DNA of 64,000 nucleotides from an uncultured Desulfovibrio sp. (GCF_902477725.1 NZ_CABSIF010000005.1:62001-126000); one strand, 5' to 3'. Shown: positions 15,912 to 24,830, numbered from the stretch's first letter. Numbers and translations are program-made. The notes: generated by a model from the sequence alone, not told the origin.

Positions 15912-18900
15912 TGGCTGCACCGCAGAAAAAAAAGGGCACCCAAAAACGCAGCTTTCACCAGGATCTTGTGCTGAACCGCTGGATGTTCGGCTTTTTTATG
16001 GGGGGCGGCCTTGCTTCTTTAAAAGTCCGCCTTGGGGCAGACAGGCTGGAAGGACTGGCAGAGGATGGCCAAACACACTACTTTCACGAGCTCACACGCA
16101 CCTTGATTGAAGTGGATAAAATTCCCCATGCCACTCTGCGCCGTTACGACCTGAACATTGTAGCGCACTGGCTGCGCATTACCCAGCAGCGTAACAAGCA
16201 GGAAGGACATGTGCTGCACATGAAGTACTTTCAGTACCTTTCCCTGCTGTTTACCGAAATTTATCTGGACTGGTACTTCAACCACAAGCAGGAAATGCTG
16301 GACGGCCTGAATGAAGAGCTTGCCCAATATAATAAAGAAGAAGGTAGTGAAAACTTCAGCCCCTTTGAGGCGGACGACTTAAACAAAATTGCCTTCTGGA
16401 ATGCCACGGGCAGCGGCAAAACCCTGCTGCTGCATGTGAACATTTTACAATATTTACACTATTTTCAGGCAGGCAACAGCAACATTTGGCCCAGCAAAAT
16501 TATTCTGCTTACACCCAATGAAGGACTTTCCCGCCAGCACGTGCAAGAAATGCAGCTCTCAGGCTTTTCCGGCAGGCTGTTTGATAAAAACAACACCCTG
16601 CCAACGCCAAGCACCATAGAAGTGATTGACATTAACAAGCTTGGCGATGAAATGGGCGACAAAACCGTTGCTGTAGAAGCCTTTGAAGGCAACAATCTGG
16701 TGTTGGTAGATGAAGGGCACAGAGGTTCCAGTACCACCGCCGGGGCTTGGTTAAGCAGGCGCGAGGCACTGGTGCGTGGGGGCTTTGCCTTTGAATATTC
16801 CGCCACGTTTGGGCAGGCCGTGGCCAAAGGGCTTACTGTGCAGGCAGCTGAAGAAGAAGCCCTGAAAAAACGGGCCAAAATGCTGTTTGAAACTGCCAGC
16901 TTGAAAAAACTCACCGAGGCGCAAAAAGCACAGCTTGTGCTTACGGCAGAAGAACAACGTAAGGCCCGCATTGGCGCTACCAAAGAAATTTATGCAAAGT
17001 GCATTCTGTTCGATTATTCCTATAAGTTTTTTTATGAAGACGGCTACGGTAAAGACTCTCTCATTCTGAACATGGCTGGCAAGGCGTATGAAAGTGAAGA
17101 CAACGCAAAAAAGTATTTCACCGCCTGCCTGCTTGCTTTTTACCAGCAGCTTTGGCTGTGGGACACCCACGGGGAAAGGCTGCGCGACATTAATGTTGAA
17201 AAGCCCCTGTGGGTGTTTGTGGGCAACACCGTTTCTGCAGAAGATTCTGACATTATGGAAGTGGTGAACTTTTTTGCATACTTCCTGAATAATGATGCCC
17301 TTATAACAACCTGGCTGGCAGACCTTGTGGCAGATAAAGCCCACATACTGGACGCCAAAGGCAACAACATTTTCCTTGGGCGTTTCACACCGCTTATGGG
17401 CTTTATGGAAAAGCCGGGAGCCCTGTATGCCGACATTCTGCGCCGGGTGTTCAATGCCCCTGCCCGGCAACGCCTGAAGTTGGTGAACATAAAAAACAGC
17501 AAGGGCGAGCTAGCCTTGCGGGTGGGCGGTGCAGACCCCTTCGGGCTTATTAGCATTGGCGATGATTCTGGCTTTTTCAAACTGGCTGATGAACAAACCG
17601 ATTTTGACCAGGAGCAGGACGAATTTTCTGAAGCCCAGTTTCACAGCATTAACACCACCACAAGTAAAACCAACGTGCTTATTGGTTCACGCAAGTTTAC
17701 CGAGGGCTGGAGCAGCTGGCGCGTAGCAACAATGGGCCTATTGAACATGGGCTCTAGCGAAGGCTCGCAAATTATCCAGCTTTTTGGGCGTGGTGTGCGC
17801 CTTAAAGGCAAAGGCTTTTCCCTGAAGCGCACATTGGAGCATGAACGCCCCAAAGGCACCCATGTGGACAAGTTGGAAACGCTCAACGTGTTTGGTGTGC
17901 GGGCAGGGTATATGGCAGCCTTCAAAGACTATTTGAAGGAAGAAGGCATTACCCCCAGTGATGAAATTCTGGAGCTGGATTTTCCCACGCAGCCCAACCT
18001 GCCTGCTGCCAAGCTGAAAACCCTGGCCCTGAAAGATGGCTACAAAGACAACCAAAAAATGGGCTTCAAGCGCACGCATTTTCCCTGGCTATATGAAGTG
18101 CCTGCAGAATTCCTGGGAAAAATCAAACAACCGCATGTGCTGCTAGACCTCTACCCAAGGGTGGAAGCACTGGGTAGCAAGGGGGCCAGCGCCCACAGCA
18201 GCAATGATGCCCGCCACAAAGGCAAGCTAGATCCTGCGCTTTTTAGCCTGTTCGACTGGGACAGCCTGTATCTTGTCCTGCAAGACTATAAAATGCAGCG
18301 TAGTTGGAGCAACCTGCGGCTGAACAAGCAGAAGCTTTATGATTTTTGTGTTGCCTCGCAAGACTGGTATACTCTTTTGATACCCCAGTCAGAGCTAGAA
18401 ATTACTGTCTTTGCCGATGTGAAAAAGCAGGAAGGTATTTTGCGCCAGCTTCTGGTGGACTATACTGAGCGTTTTTACAAGGCCCTGAAAAATGCCTATG
18501 AAGGCCAGTTTTACGATATAACCCATGTGACTGAAGAGCATGGTTCCATGCTGCACCTGTACCAGTTTGCCATTGATAACACAGACACGGGCAAAGAATA
18601 CCTGGAAAAATTGAATAAGTTAAAAGAACTTGTGACGAATGGGGAGATTGGTGAAGCCAGCACATGGAATGCACCACACATGGTGGCCATAAGCTTTGAC
18701 AGACACTTGTATTACCCATTGCTTTCATTGGAAGATAAAGAAGCCGTGCCCTTAAAAATGCGGCCCCTTGCCTTTGATGCCCCCAGTGAATGGGAATTTG
18801 TAAAGGCGCTGGAAGCCTTCTATGCTTCAGCACACGGCAAGGCATGCCTTAAAGGCTACAGCCTGTATTTACTTCGTAACGCCGCCAGCGAAGAAAAAGG

Positions 18901-19267
18901 CCTTGGCTTTGCCCTGGCTGGCAACTTCTACCCAGACTTTTTACTGTGGCTGGTGGACGATGCCACAGGCAAACAGTGGCTAAGCTTTGTAGACCCCAAG
19001 GGCTTGCGGCAACTTGACCTTTCCGACCCAAAACTTGGTCTGTATCAAGAAATTAAAGTACTGGAAGCCAAATTGCACGCCGAGGCAAAACCAGGCGATG
19101 CCCCGCTGGTTCTAAACGCCTTCATTCTTACACCCACGGAACATAAAAACCTGCTGAACCTTGCCAGCACTACCACCAAGGCAGACCTTGAAAACCGCCA
19201 TGTTCTGTTTATGGAAGACGGCGACACCGTATATTTGCAAAAAATGTTCGCAAAGATTTTAGAGTGA
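15911..19267 (+). CDS. Type III-like restriction subunit (Res) with helicase and nuclease domains
   Basis: This is a 1118-residue protein. SF2 helicase motifs: FWNATGSGKT (Walker A, 167-171), LVLVDEGHRG (DEGH at 267-270), FEYSATFGQ (motif III), FTEGWSSWRVATMGLLNMG and SQIIQLFGRGVRLKG (motif VI). A C-terminal nuclease site of PD-(D/E)xK form is visible: NFYPDFLLWLV with Pro1008-Asp1009, then LSFVDPKGL with Asp1028 and Lys1030. This is the architecture of type III restriction subunits, which cleave after ATP-driven movement when sites are unmethylated. It is translationally coupled to mod by a one-base overlap. All catalytic motifs are present, so it is probably active. Whether SNF2 is needed for cutting cannot be told from sequence. 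Confidence 0.88.
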   Translation: MAAPQKKKGTQKRSFHQDLVLNRWMFGFFMGGGLASLKVRLGADRLEGLAEDGQTHYFHELTRTLIEVDKIPHATLRRYDLNIVAHWLRITQQRNKQEGHVLHMKYFQYLSLLFTEIYLDWYFNHKQEMLDGLNEELAQYNKEEGSENFSPFEADDLNKIAFWNATGSGKTLLLHVNILQYLHYFQAGNSNIWPSKIILLTPNEGLSRQHVQEMQLSGFSGRLFDKNNTLPTPSTIEVIDINKLGDEMGDKTVAVEAFEGNNLVLVDEGHRGSSTTAGAWLSRREALVRGGFAFEYSATFGQAVAKGLTVQAAEEEALKKRAKMLFETASLKKLTEAQKAQLVLTAEEQRKARIGATKEIYAKCILFDYSYKFFYEDGYGKDSLILNMAGKAYESEDNAKKYFTACLLAFYQQLWLWDTHGERLRDINVEKPLWVFVGNTVSAEDSDIMEVVNFFAYFLNNDALITTWLADLVADKAHILDAKGNNIFLGRFTPLMGFMEKPGALYADILRRVFNAPARQRLKLVNIKNSKGELALRVGGADPFGLISIGDDSGFFKLADEQTDFDQEQDEFSEAQFHSINTTTSKTNVLIGSRKFTEGWSSWRVATMGLLNMGSSEGSQIIQLFGRGVRLKGKGFSLKRTLEHERPKGTHVDKLETLNVFGVRAGYMAAFKDYLKEEGITPSDEILELDFPTQPNLPAAKLKTLALKDGYKDNQKMGFKRTHFPWLYEVPAEFLGKIKQPHVLLDLYPRVEALGSKGASAHSSNDARHKGKLDPALFSLFDWDSLYLVLQDYKMQRSWSNLRLNKQKLYDFCVASQDWYTLLIPQSELEITVFADVKKQEGILRQLLVDYTERFYKALKNAYEGQFYDITHVTEEHGSMLHLYQFAIDNTDTGKEYLEKLNKLKELVTNGEIGEASTWNAPHMVAISFDRHLYYPLLSLEDKEAVPLKMRPLAFDAPSEWEFVKALEAFYASAHGKACLKGYSLYLLRNAASEEKGLGFALAGNFYPDFLLWLVDDATGKQWLSFVDPKGLRQLDLSDPKLGLYQEIKVLEAKLHAEAKPGDAPLVLNAFILTPTEHKNLLNLASTTTKADLENRHVLFMEDGDTVYLQKMFAKILE

Positions 19268-19570
19268 GGGGGGAAGAGGCAGTAAATCGTTAGTGGATAA
19301 CGGAAATTTTTCAGGTGACGGGGCTTTGATTGTAGTTCTGTGAAGAGCAGGAGCTGTATTCTGTTGACCTTCCACCCGAAAAGTATGCCATTAAAAAGTT
19401 AGTGTCCCTGACATAGGTGCACAATAATGGAACAACGTTATTCATAAATTTTAAAAAACATATTACTCTTTTGAGAACACCAGAGTAATGCTTCAGATCA
19501 TCCTAATAGCCCTGTCCAGCACTAAGCTGGGCAGGGCTTTGTCGTTTTGCTATCTAAGGAGGATGCCCAT
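19268..19570. other. Intergenic gap after the restriction-like operon, with terminator
   Basis: No gene is supported. AT-rich DNA at 19430-19490 may hold the promoter of the ERF gene. The stem AGCCCTGTCCAGC...AGCTGGGCAGGGCTTTG at 19508-19540 is a good terminator-type hairpin just before the ERF ribosome binding site (AAGGAGG at 19557). Confidence 0.65.
19508..19540 (+). terminator. Hairpin before the ERF gene
   Basis: The stem AGCCCTG-CCAGC / AGCTGG-CAGGGCT has a four-base loop and is followed by TTTGTCGTTTTG. It probably ends the SNF2/mod/res transcript. It lies 30 bases before the next start, so it could also act as a leader structure. Confidence 0.7.
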
Positions 19571-20272
19571 ATGAACCAATACCAATCAGAAAACATCACA
19601 GATCTGGCCAAATCTCTACTTGATGTGCAGCGAACCGTGCAACCTGTTACAAAGGATGCTGAAAATCCTTTCACCAAAAGCTGGTACGCCAGCCTCAACA
19701 GTGTCATGGACGCCTGCCGCGATGCGCTCATCGAAAACGGCATCTGGTTGTGCCAGTACCCTGTGCCTGTTGAACAGCCCAACACCATAGGGCTGGTCAC
19801 CAAACTGACGCATGCAGAGTCAGGGCAGTGGCAAAGCTCTCTTGCAGTGGTTCCTCTGCCTAAGGCCGATCCGCAGGGCATGGGATCGGCAATTACCTAT
19901 GCCCGCCGCTACGCTCTAACCGCCATGTTGGGCATGGTAACTGAAGATGACGATGGCGAAGGGGCTAAAAATGGCAAAAAATCGCCTACACGGCAAAAAT
20001 TACCCGTAATCACCCCTGAGTCACAAAAAGAGCGACAATGCAACTCATCCACCACAAACAATATTTCAGGCCCCTCAAATCGCCTGTCAGCCAGTCTTGA
20101 AAGCCTTCCACCGCTTGAAGGCATCACCTACCAGCAAGTTACAGCCCAGGACGGACGCCCTTGCATCATTGCCACCGGCAACACGCAGGCCAAAAAAGAA
20201 TTACTGACCGGTTCGGGCTTCCGCTGGAACCCGCAGAGAAAATTGTGGTGGAAGTATGTTGATGCCGCATAA
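19571..20272 (+). CDS. ERF-family single-strand annealing protein
   Basis: This 233-residue recombinase mediates strand annealing in phage and mobile-element recombination. The ERF core is visible: NPFTKSWYASLNSVMDACR, NGIWLCQYPVP, GSAITYARRYALTAMLGMV and the terminal acidic EDDDGEG. After a Ser/Asn-rich linker at about 135-175, a separate C-terminal part (YQQVTAQDGRPCIIATGNT, ending GFRWNPQRKLWWKY) may be a small DNA-binding or partner-binding domain. AAGGAGG seven bases before the ATG at 19571 is strong. A Cas4/RecB-like nuclease follows, giving the common annealase plus exonuclease pair. Confidence 0.9.
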   Translation: MNQYQSENITDLAKSLLDVQRTVQPVTKDAENPFTKSWYASLNSVMDACRDALIENGIWLCQYPVPVEQPNTIGLVTKLTHAESGQWQSSLAVVPLPKADPQGMGSAITYARRYALTAMLGMVTEDDDGEGAKNGKKSPTRQKLPVITPESQKERQCNSSTTNNISGPSNRLSASLESLPPLEGITYQQVTAQDGRPCIIATGNTQAKKELLTGSGFRWNPQRKLWWKYVDAA

Positions 20273-20290
20273 CAAAAATCAAAAGACCGA

Positions 20291-20326
20291 GCGAGAGGGC
20301 TGCCTGATGGCGGCCCTCTCGCTTTT
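20291..20326 (+). terminator. Rho-independent terminator between ERF and nuclease genes
   Basis: GCGAGAGGGCTGCC pairs with GGCGGCCCTCTCGC around TGAT and is followed by TTTTA. It is a strong hairpin only 14 bases before the next start codon, so it may tune rather than stop expression of the nuclease. Confidence 0.8.
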
Positions 20327-20340
20327 ATGGAGACTAAACC

Positions 20341-21501
20341 ATGGAACAGAACCGCACAGAAGGATTACGGGCGTTAATTCGGCAAGGCCTGCAAGCCGTT
20401 GCCCACAAAGACACACTCGCCCATCTGGGCGACCGCTCCAGCTATGTGGGAATGAGTGATATCGGCCAACACTGGGAATGCCCCCGGGCGGCACTAGCCA
20501 GAAAGGTGCTCCCCACCACAAATAGCCTGGAACGCCTGCTTACGTTGCAACGCGGGCACTGGTTCGAATCCGGGGTTGGGCAAGCTCTGGCATCGCAGGG
20601 CCTGCATGTATTGCCCCAGCTTGAAATCAGCTGGCAGCATCAGGGTGTACCCATCAAAGCTCATCTTGATTTTGTGCTGGTATGGGATGCGCCCGTTAAT
20701 GCCATACGGATTCTGGAAGTTAAAAGCACCGACAAGCTGCCCGACATACCGCACGATTCCCATCTGCTGCAACTGCACGGGCAAATCGGCCTTTTGGTAA
20801 AAGCATGGAACAAGCCCGTTTTCAGTCTTCGTGCTGAGGACGGCACGATTCTGCATGACAAAATGACCTTCCCTCAACTTTGCCGTGCCCAGCTTGGTCT
20901 TGAGATGCCCCCAATTGCTGCCGAGGCAAGCGTGGAAGCGTGGTTGCTCTGCCTTTCCATGAAAGAGGTTAAAGCATTCGGCCCCTATGGCTTTAATCAG
21001 GCCATGCTGGATACGGCCCTTGACCATGCGGCGCAGCTTTGGGGCGAGCTTACAGCATTCCGCGCCGGGCACATAACCCTAGCACAGGTGGATTGCGCTC
21101 AAGGGTTTTACCCATTGTGCTCGTACTGCGAACACAACGGTGGCTGTCCCAAATTCCCGCAGGGCGTGCAAATGCCCCAATGGGAACCAGCTCTGGAAAA
21201 GCTGGCTGCCCTCAAGGAGCAGCGCACGGCCTTAGGTAATGAAATCAAAGAAATGGAGACTGTGCTTAAGCTGGTCCACCGCCAGGCTGGCACGCGGGAT
21301 TGGGTAGACACGGGAAATTACCGATTCCGCATGTCAGTGGCAGCAGGTCGGACCACGTTAGACAAGGATGCTTTGCGTGAGAAATTGACCGAGATTCTTA
21401 ACGCTGAGCACCTGAGAGGCATCGACGTGGACACCTTGCTGGCCTGTTGCGAGCGCACTGGCTCACCTTTCGAAAAATTGAGCATTTCGCCCATAAACTG
21501 A
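20341..21501 (+). CDS. Cas4/RecB-like PD-(D/E)XK nuclease with iron-sulfur cysteines
   Basis: This 386-residue protein has the Cas4-type arrangement: an early Cys (WECPRAA, Cys47), the nuclease core HLDFVL with Asp110 and IRILEVKST with Glu126 and Lys128, then a Cys triad (YPLCSYCEHNGGC, Cys260/263/269). Four such cysteines hold a 4Fe-4S cluster in Cas4 and AddB-type nucleases. Residues about 285-315 form a coiled coil. No cas1, cas2 or repeat array is nearby, so it is more likely the exonuclease partner of the ERF annealase than a CRISPR adaptation protein. GGAG lies ahead of the ATG. The gene after it starts 17 bases downstream. Confidence 0.85.
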   Translation: MEQNRTEGLRALIRQGLQAVAHKDTLAHLGDRSSYVGMSDIGQHWECPRAALARKVLPTTNSLERLLTLQRGHWFESGVGQALASQGLHVLPQLEISWQHQGVPIKAHLDFVLVWDAPVNAIRILEVKSTDKLPDIPHDSHLLQLHGQIGLLVKAWNKPVFSLRAEDGTILHDKMTFPQLCRAQLGLEMPPIAAEASVEAWLLCLSMKEVKAFGPYGFNQAMLDTALDHAAQLWGELTAFRAGHITLAQVDCAQGFYPLCSYCEHNGGCPKFPQGVQMPQWEPALEKLAALKEQRTALGNEIKEMETVLKLVHRQAGTRDWVDTGNYRFRMSVAAGRTTLDKDALREKLTEILNAEHLRGIDVDTLLACCERTGSPFEKLSISPIN

Positions 21502-21517
21502 ACTTCGGGAGATCTAC

Positions 21518-21880
21518 ATGGGATATTATTCTGACGTGGCCCTGTGCCTGACAAAAAATGGCATGAATCGGTTAAAAACAGCTCTTGCAGAGGCAGAAAA
21601 GAACAATCCCGACAACTTTGCAGCAATCAAAATGCTCATCGGTGGCAAACCCAACAAAATCGATGAAGGCTCAGGCTCCGTTGTCTTTCTGTGGGAAGGG
21701 GAAAAGTGGTACGATGAATTTGATGAAATCGCCTTTGTTGGCAAGCTCATGGACAACTTGCCCCACGAAGACTTCCTGTTCATCCGTATTGGCGAAGATT
21801 ATGACGACATTGAAACTCGCGGTAGCTTTCGTGGCAAACCGTTTGGGATATATGTGGAAAGAAAAATCGCATTTGCGTGA
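21518..21880 (+). CDS. Conserved-type hypothetical protein of the recombination module
   Basis: This 120-residue soluble protein is predicted alpha/beta, starting MGYYSDVALCLTKNGMNRLK, with an acidic middle (EGEKWYDEFDEIAF) and IRIGEDYDDIETRG near the end. I recall similar small proteins (MGYYSDVAL...) in phage and mobile-element gene sets but know no function. A GGGAG site lies nine bases ahead of the ATG. It is close behind the nuclease gene and convergent with the toxin gene, whose stop directly abuts its own. Confidence 0.7.
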   Translation: MGYYSDVALCLTKNGMNRLKTALAEAEKNNPDNFAAIKMLIGGKPNKIDEGSGSVVFLWEGEKWYDEFDEIAFVGKLMDNLPHEDFLFIRIGEDYDDIETRGSFRGKPFGIYVERKIAFA

Positions 21881-22168
21881 TTATTGCGGATAACGGCGGG
21901 CGGTATGAAGAACACGAAGTATCTGTACTTCCGATTTCACGACGCGGTATGCAATAAAATACGAAAATTCTGTCAGAACAAGCTCACGAGTCCCTGCGAC
22001 CCTGCCAGCCCTTCCTCGTGAAGGCAGGGAGGCAAGGCTTTGCCCAGCATTCCATACGCATTGGGCTATTTGTTTCCCTGCATCTGAGTCCTTTTCAGCT
22101 AAATACGCCGCTATGCCTTCCAAATCCTCAATGGCTAGAGCGAGCCACCGCACAGGCCTATTTTGCAT
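21881..22168 (-). CDS. ParE/RelE-type toxin
   Basis: This 95-residue protein of the ParE/RelE superfamily shows MQNRPVRWLALAIEDLEGIA, then IAQCVWNAGQSLASLPSRGR, RELVLTEFSYFIAYRV and a final ILRVLHTARRYP. The basic loop and terminal His/Arg/Tyr residues match ParE-like toxins, which act on gyrase or on ribosome-bound mRNA. The ATG at 22168 overlaps the end of the antitoxin gene by 11 bases, a typical coupled arrangement; a longer start at 22186 is possible. The pair sits on the opposite strand between the nuclease and AAA modules, so it may be a later insertion that stabilises the element. Confidence 0.88.
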   Translation of the reverse strand: MQNRPVRWLALAIEDLEGIAAYLAEKDSDAGKQIAQCVWNAGQSLASLPSRGRAGRVAGTRELVLTEFSYFIAYRVVKSEVQILRVLHTARRYPQ

Positions 22169-22397
22169 GAACGCCCCAACGAGCAAAGGCGTCCGTTACC
22201 TCTTGGTCAGAAGCAAACTTCCCCTCATCTGCCTGACGAACGCCTTCCTGAATGGCCTCTATCTGCCAAGACTGTTCGGCCACATATTGCCTTACCGCCT
22301 CTGCCACCAACCATGAACGAGAACGTGACGTAGCAGCGGCAAGCTTTTCAAGCTGCGCCTGCGTATCCGTATCCAATCGTGCCGTTACCGTAGACAT
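22158..22397 (-). CDS. Ribbon-helix-helix antitoxin
   Basis: This 79-residue antitoxin begins MSTVTARLDTDTQAQLEKLA, an N-terminal ribbon-helix-helix domain that binds the operator as a dimer (SRSRSWLVAEAVRQYVAEQ). An acidic C-terminal helix (AIQEGVRQADEGKFA) would wrap the toxin. Start 22397 is preceded by GGAGA. A start 30 bases further upstream is possible but extends the ribbon unusually. It is divergent from the AAA gene at 22466, so the 68-base gap holds both promoters and probably the antitoxin operator. Confidence 0.88.
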   Translation of the reverse strand: MSTVTARLDTDTQAQLEKLAAATSRSRSWLVAEAVRQYVAEQSWQIEAIQEGVRQADEGKFASDQEVTDAFARWGVHAK

Positions 22398-22465
22398 GGG
22401 AATCTCCTTTGTCTTCATTGTGTACATTCAAGTTAAACGTGTCAATAGAACACACAGGAGAAGTG

Positions 22466-23491
22466 ATGCACACCAATCTTACTTCTGGCCTTGACTCTCT
22501 TCAACCCACCGACCTTGATGCCGGGCAGGTTTTCAGCGGCAAGCCCTCTGGTACCACGGTCAGGGGCTACGCCGTTCCTTCGGCCTACACCCCGGCTATT
22601 GACCCTGACTATATCTTCCATGAATCGAGCCGCGATGTTGTGGTCTGGCTTCTCAACCCACAAGAACCGCTTTACGTATTTGGCCCCACAGGTTGTGGAA
22701 AGACCAGCTGCATCAAGCAGCTGGCAGCCAGACTTAACTACCCTGTCTTTGAGGTTATCGGACACGGGCGGCTGGAATTTGCCGACTTGGTTGGTCACCT
22801 GGCAGTCAAAAACAGCAACATGACCTTTGAATACGGCCCGCTTGCGCTTGCAATGCGTTGCGGCGCACTTTTGCTGCTGAATGAGATCGACCTGACATCC
22901 CCTGAAATTGCAGCAGGCTTGAACAGCGTGCTGGACGGCTCCCCCCTGTGCATAGCGGAAAATGGCGGCGAACTGATTGTGCCGCACCCCTTGTTCCGTC
23001 TGGTTGCCACGGCCAATACCAATGGCGGTGGCGATGACACCGGCCTCTACCAGGGCACCCAGCGGCAGAACCTTGCCTGGCTGGACCGCTTTACCATCTG
23101 CGAAGTGGGCTACCCTTCTGCCGATGTAGAAAAGAGTCTGCTTGCCCAGCGATTTCCTTCGCTGCCCGAATCGTTGTGCGCCACCATGGTGGACTACGCC
23201 AATGAGGTTCGCAAACTGTTCATGGGCGAGTCCTCTACCAGCAATCTGACCAATACCATTGAAGTAACATTCTCCACGCGCAGCTTGCTTCGCTGGGGTG
23301 ATCTGACCGTTCGTTTTCAGCCGCTGGCCCATCGCGGCATACAGCCCGTCACCTATGCTCTTGACCGTGCTCTGGCTTTCCGCGCAAGCCGTGAAACTCG
23401 CGCCATGTTGCATGAATTGGCTCAACGCATGTTCCCGCAACTAGTGGAGACTGAAGGTCTCAACGCTACATCTTCCGATAAATCAATGTAG
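22466..23491 (+). CDS. CobS/MoxR-like AAA+ ATPase
   Basis: This 341-residue ATPase has an N-terminal 50 residues without a domain I know. The AAA core then shows YVFGPTGCGKTSC (Walker A 73-80), EVIGHGRLEFADLVGHLAV, ALLLLNEIDLTSPEIAAGLN (Walker B with NE in place of DE), FRLVATANTNGGGDDTG (sensor 1) and LAWLDRFTICEVGYP. This is the CobS/MoxR branch, whose members act as chaperone-like ATPases with a VWA-domain partner. That partner is the gene at 24961. AGGAG five bases before ATG 22466 sets the start. It is co-directional with the DUF3150 gene 9 bases after its stop. Confidence 0.9.
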   Translation: MHTNLTSGLDSLQPTDLDAGQVFSGKPSGTTVRGYAVPSAYTPAIDPDYIFHESSRDVVVWLLNPQEPLYVFGPTGCGKTSCIKQLAARLNYPVFEVIGHGRLEFADLVGHLAVKNSNMTFEYGPLALAMRCGALLLLNEIDLTSPEIAAGLNSVLDGSPLCIAENGGELIVPHPLFRLVATANTNGGGDDTGLYQGTQRQNLAWLDRFTICEVGYPSADVEKSLLAQRFPSLPESLCATMVDYANEVRKLFMGESSTSNLTNTIEVTFSTRSLLRWGDLTVRFQPLAHRGIQPVTYALDRALAFRASRETRAMLHELAQRMFPQLVETEGLNATSSDKSM

Positions 23492-23500
23492 GAGGTTATA

Positions 23501-24535
23501 ATGACACAACTTGTTTCTGACATCCGCATTCTGGACAACTTGCTGGCCCTCAACCTCAGCGTCAGCTTGTGGTCGGCTCGTTGCAAGATGAGCCAGGAGG
23601 ACCTGGGCGGTGCAGATCTGCCCCCTGAAGACCTGGCATCTCTGGGATCAAAGCGCATTGCCGACCCGGAAAACCTCAATGTTTTCGGCACGCTCAAGGC
23701 CCGCGCCTTCAACTACCTTGACCGTCATGGGGTACGGTTCATGTCTGGCTGGGCCATACCTGAAGAAAAGGCTGGCGAAATCGTACAGGAGCTGCTCAAC
23801 ATCCGCACCGTATTCCAGAAAGAAAAGGAAGCGTTCCTGGCTGGCTACGACCAAAATGTGCAAGCATGGATTGAGAAGCACCATCAATGGGGCGAAATCA
23901 TCCGCAACTCCATCGTGGGACCGGACTATGTACGCGCCCGAATGGATTTTCGTTGGCAGCTGTACAAGGTAGCTCCTCTGGAACAGCATGCGGACAATAC
24001 AGCAGTGCTTGAAGCCGGTCTTGCTGAAGAGGTTCACGGTCTTGGTGGTACCCTGTTTGATGAGGTGACCAAGTCGGCTGGCGATATATGGCGCAGGGTT
24101 TACCACGGCAGAACGGAAGTGACCCACAAGGCTCTTTCGCCACTGCGAACCCTGCATGCCAAGCTCACGGGCTTATCATTTGTAGAGCCACATGTGGCCC
24201 CAGTGGCTGACATCGTGCAGGCTGCTCTGCTGCGCATGCCCAAGAAGGGCAACATCACCGGCACAGATCTGCTGTTGTTGCAGGGTCTGGTTTGCCTGCT
24301 CAAGGACAGCGCGGCGCTTGTGGCTCATGCCCAAAAGGTTATTGAAGGATATGGCCCAGCCTCTGTATTAGATGCGCTGCTGGCTGGTCCGAGCATCATA
24401 GTTGAACAGGATGACAGCACGATGCAGGCAGATGGTGCTGTTGATGAAGAATATGACGAGCCCATTCTGCCCGACATCACCGAGGCGGACAGCCCGTTGC
24501 CGCATCCTGCCATCCCAAGCCTGGGCCTGTGGTAA
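23501..24535 (+). CDS. DUF3150-type protein of the AAA/VWA module
   Basis: This 344-residue soluble protein fits DUF3150, a family I know from mobile elements where it lies between a CobS-like ATPase and a CobT-like VWA protein. Visible parts: LDNLLALNLSVSLWSARCKM at the start, a helical body with FLAGYDQNVQAWIEKHHQWG and VRARMDFRWQLYKV, and an acidic, proline-rich tail (EEYDEPILPDITEADSP). TAGGAGG lies nine bases before the ATG. Its function is not established. An adaptor between the ATPase and VWA protein is a reasonable inference from the invariant order. Confidence 0.82.
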   Translation: MTQLVSDIRILDNLLALNLSVSLWSARCKMSQEDLGGADLPPEDLASLGSKRIADPENLNVFGTLKARAFNYLDRHGVRFMSGWAIPEEKAGEIVQELLNIRTVFQKEKEAFLAGYDQNVQAWIEKHHQWGEIIRNSIVGPDYVRARMDFRWQLYKVAPLEQHADNTAVLEAGLAEEVHGLGGTLFDEVTKSAGDIWRRVYHGRTEVTHKALSPLRTLHAKLTGLSFVEPHVAPVADIVQAALLRMPKKGNITGTDLLLLQGLVCLLKDSAALVAHAQKVIEGYGPASVLDALLAGPSIIVEQDDSTMQADGAVDEEYDEPILPDITEADSPLPHPAIPSLGLW

Positions 24536-24593
24536 TATCAAAAATTCATTGAATAAGGCTAACGCTATGGCTAGCCTCAAGGAAAGGGAGCTC

Positions 24594-24830
24594 ATGCCAC
24601 AAGTATCAACCAGACGGACAAGGTTCGCCAGCCAGATGGATACGGACCTCTATGAATGCCTCAAAACAATTGCTCGACAGGAAGGCCGTCCTATTGGGGC
24701 AGTTCTAGAAGATGCTACACGAGCATTCATTGAAAATCGCAAGGAAAATATTGCACAGAAGAGCGTACTTGATGCTCTTGATAAAAGCATGATTGAACAC
24801 GATACGCTTTATAAAAAGTTGGCAAAATGA
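24594..24830 (+). CDS. Small ribbon-helix-helix-like protein
   Basis: This 78-residue protein begins MPQVSTRRTRFASQMDTDLY, followed by KTIARQEGRPIGAVLEDATR, resembling a ribbon-helix-helix DNA-binding dimer with a longer helical tail (VLDALDKSMIEHDTLYKKL). AAGGA is 10 bases before this ATG. The ATG at 24567 would add nine residues. It lies inside the AAA/DUF3150/VWA module and ends before a terminator, so it may regulate the module. The assignment rests on pattern only. Confidence 0.6.
   Translation: MPQVSTRRTRFASQMDTDLYECLKTIARQEGRPIGAVLEDATRAFIENRKENIAQKSVLDALDKSMIEHDTLYKKLAK

Noticed and set aside
9824..19267. BREX or DISARM assignment for the helicase/methyltransferase operon
   Set aside because: PglZ, BrxC, DrmA and DrmB are absent; coupled Mod and Res with a PD-(D/E)xK site fit a type III-like system instead.
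20341..21501. Cas4-like gene as a sign of a CRISPR-Cas locus
   Set aside because: No cas1, cas2, interference genes or repeat-spacer array were seen anywhere; the ERF neighbour explains the nuclease better.
22442..23440. Long minus-strand frame opposite the CobS-like ATPase gene
   Set aside because: The plus strand shows complete AAA motifs and a good ribosome site; the antisense product has no recognisable features.
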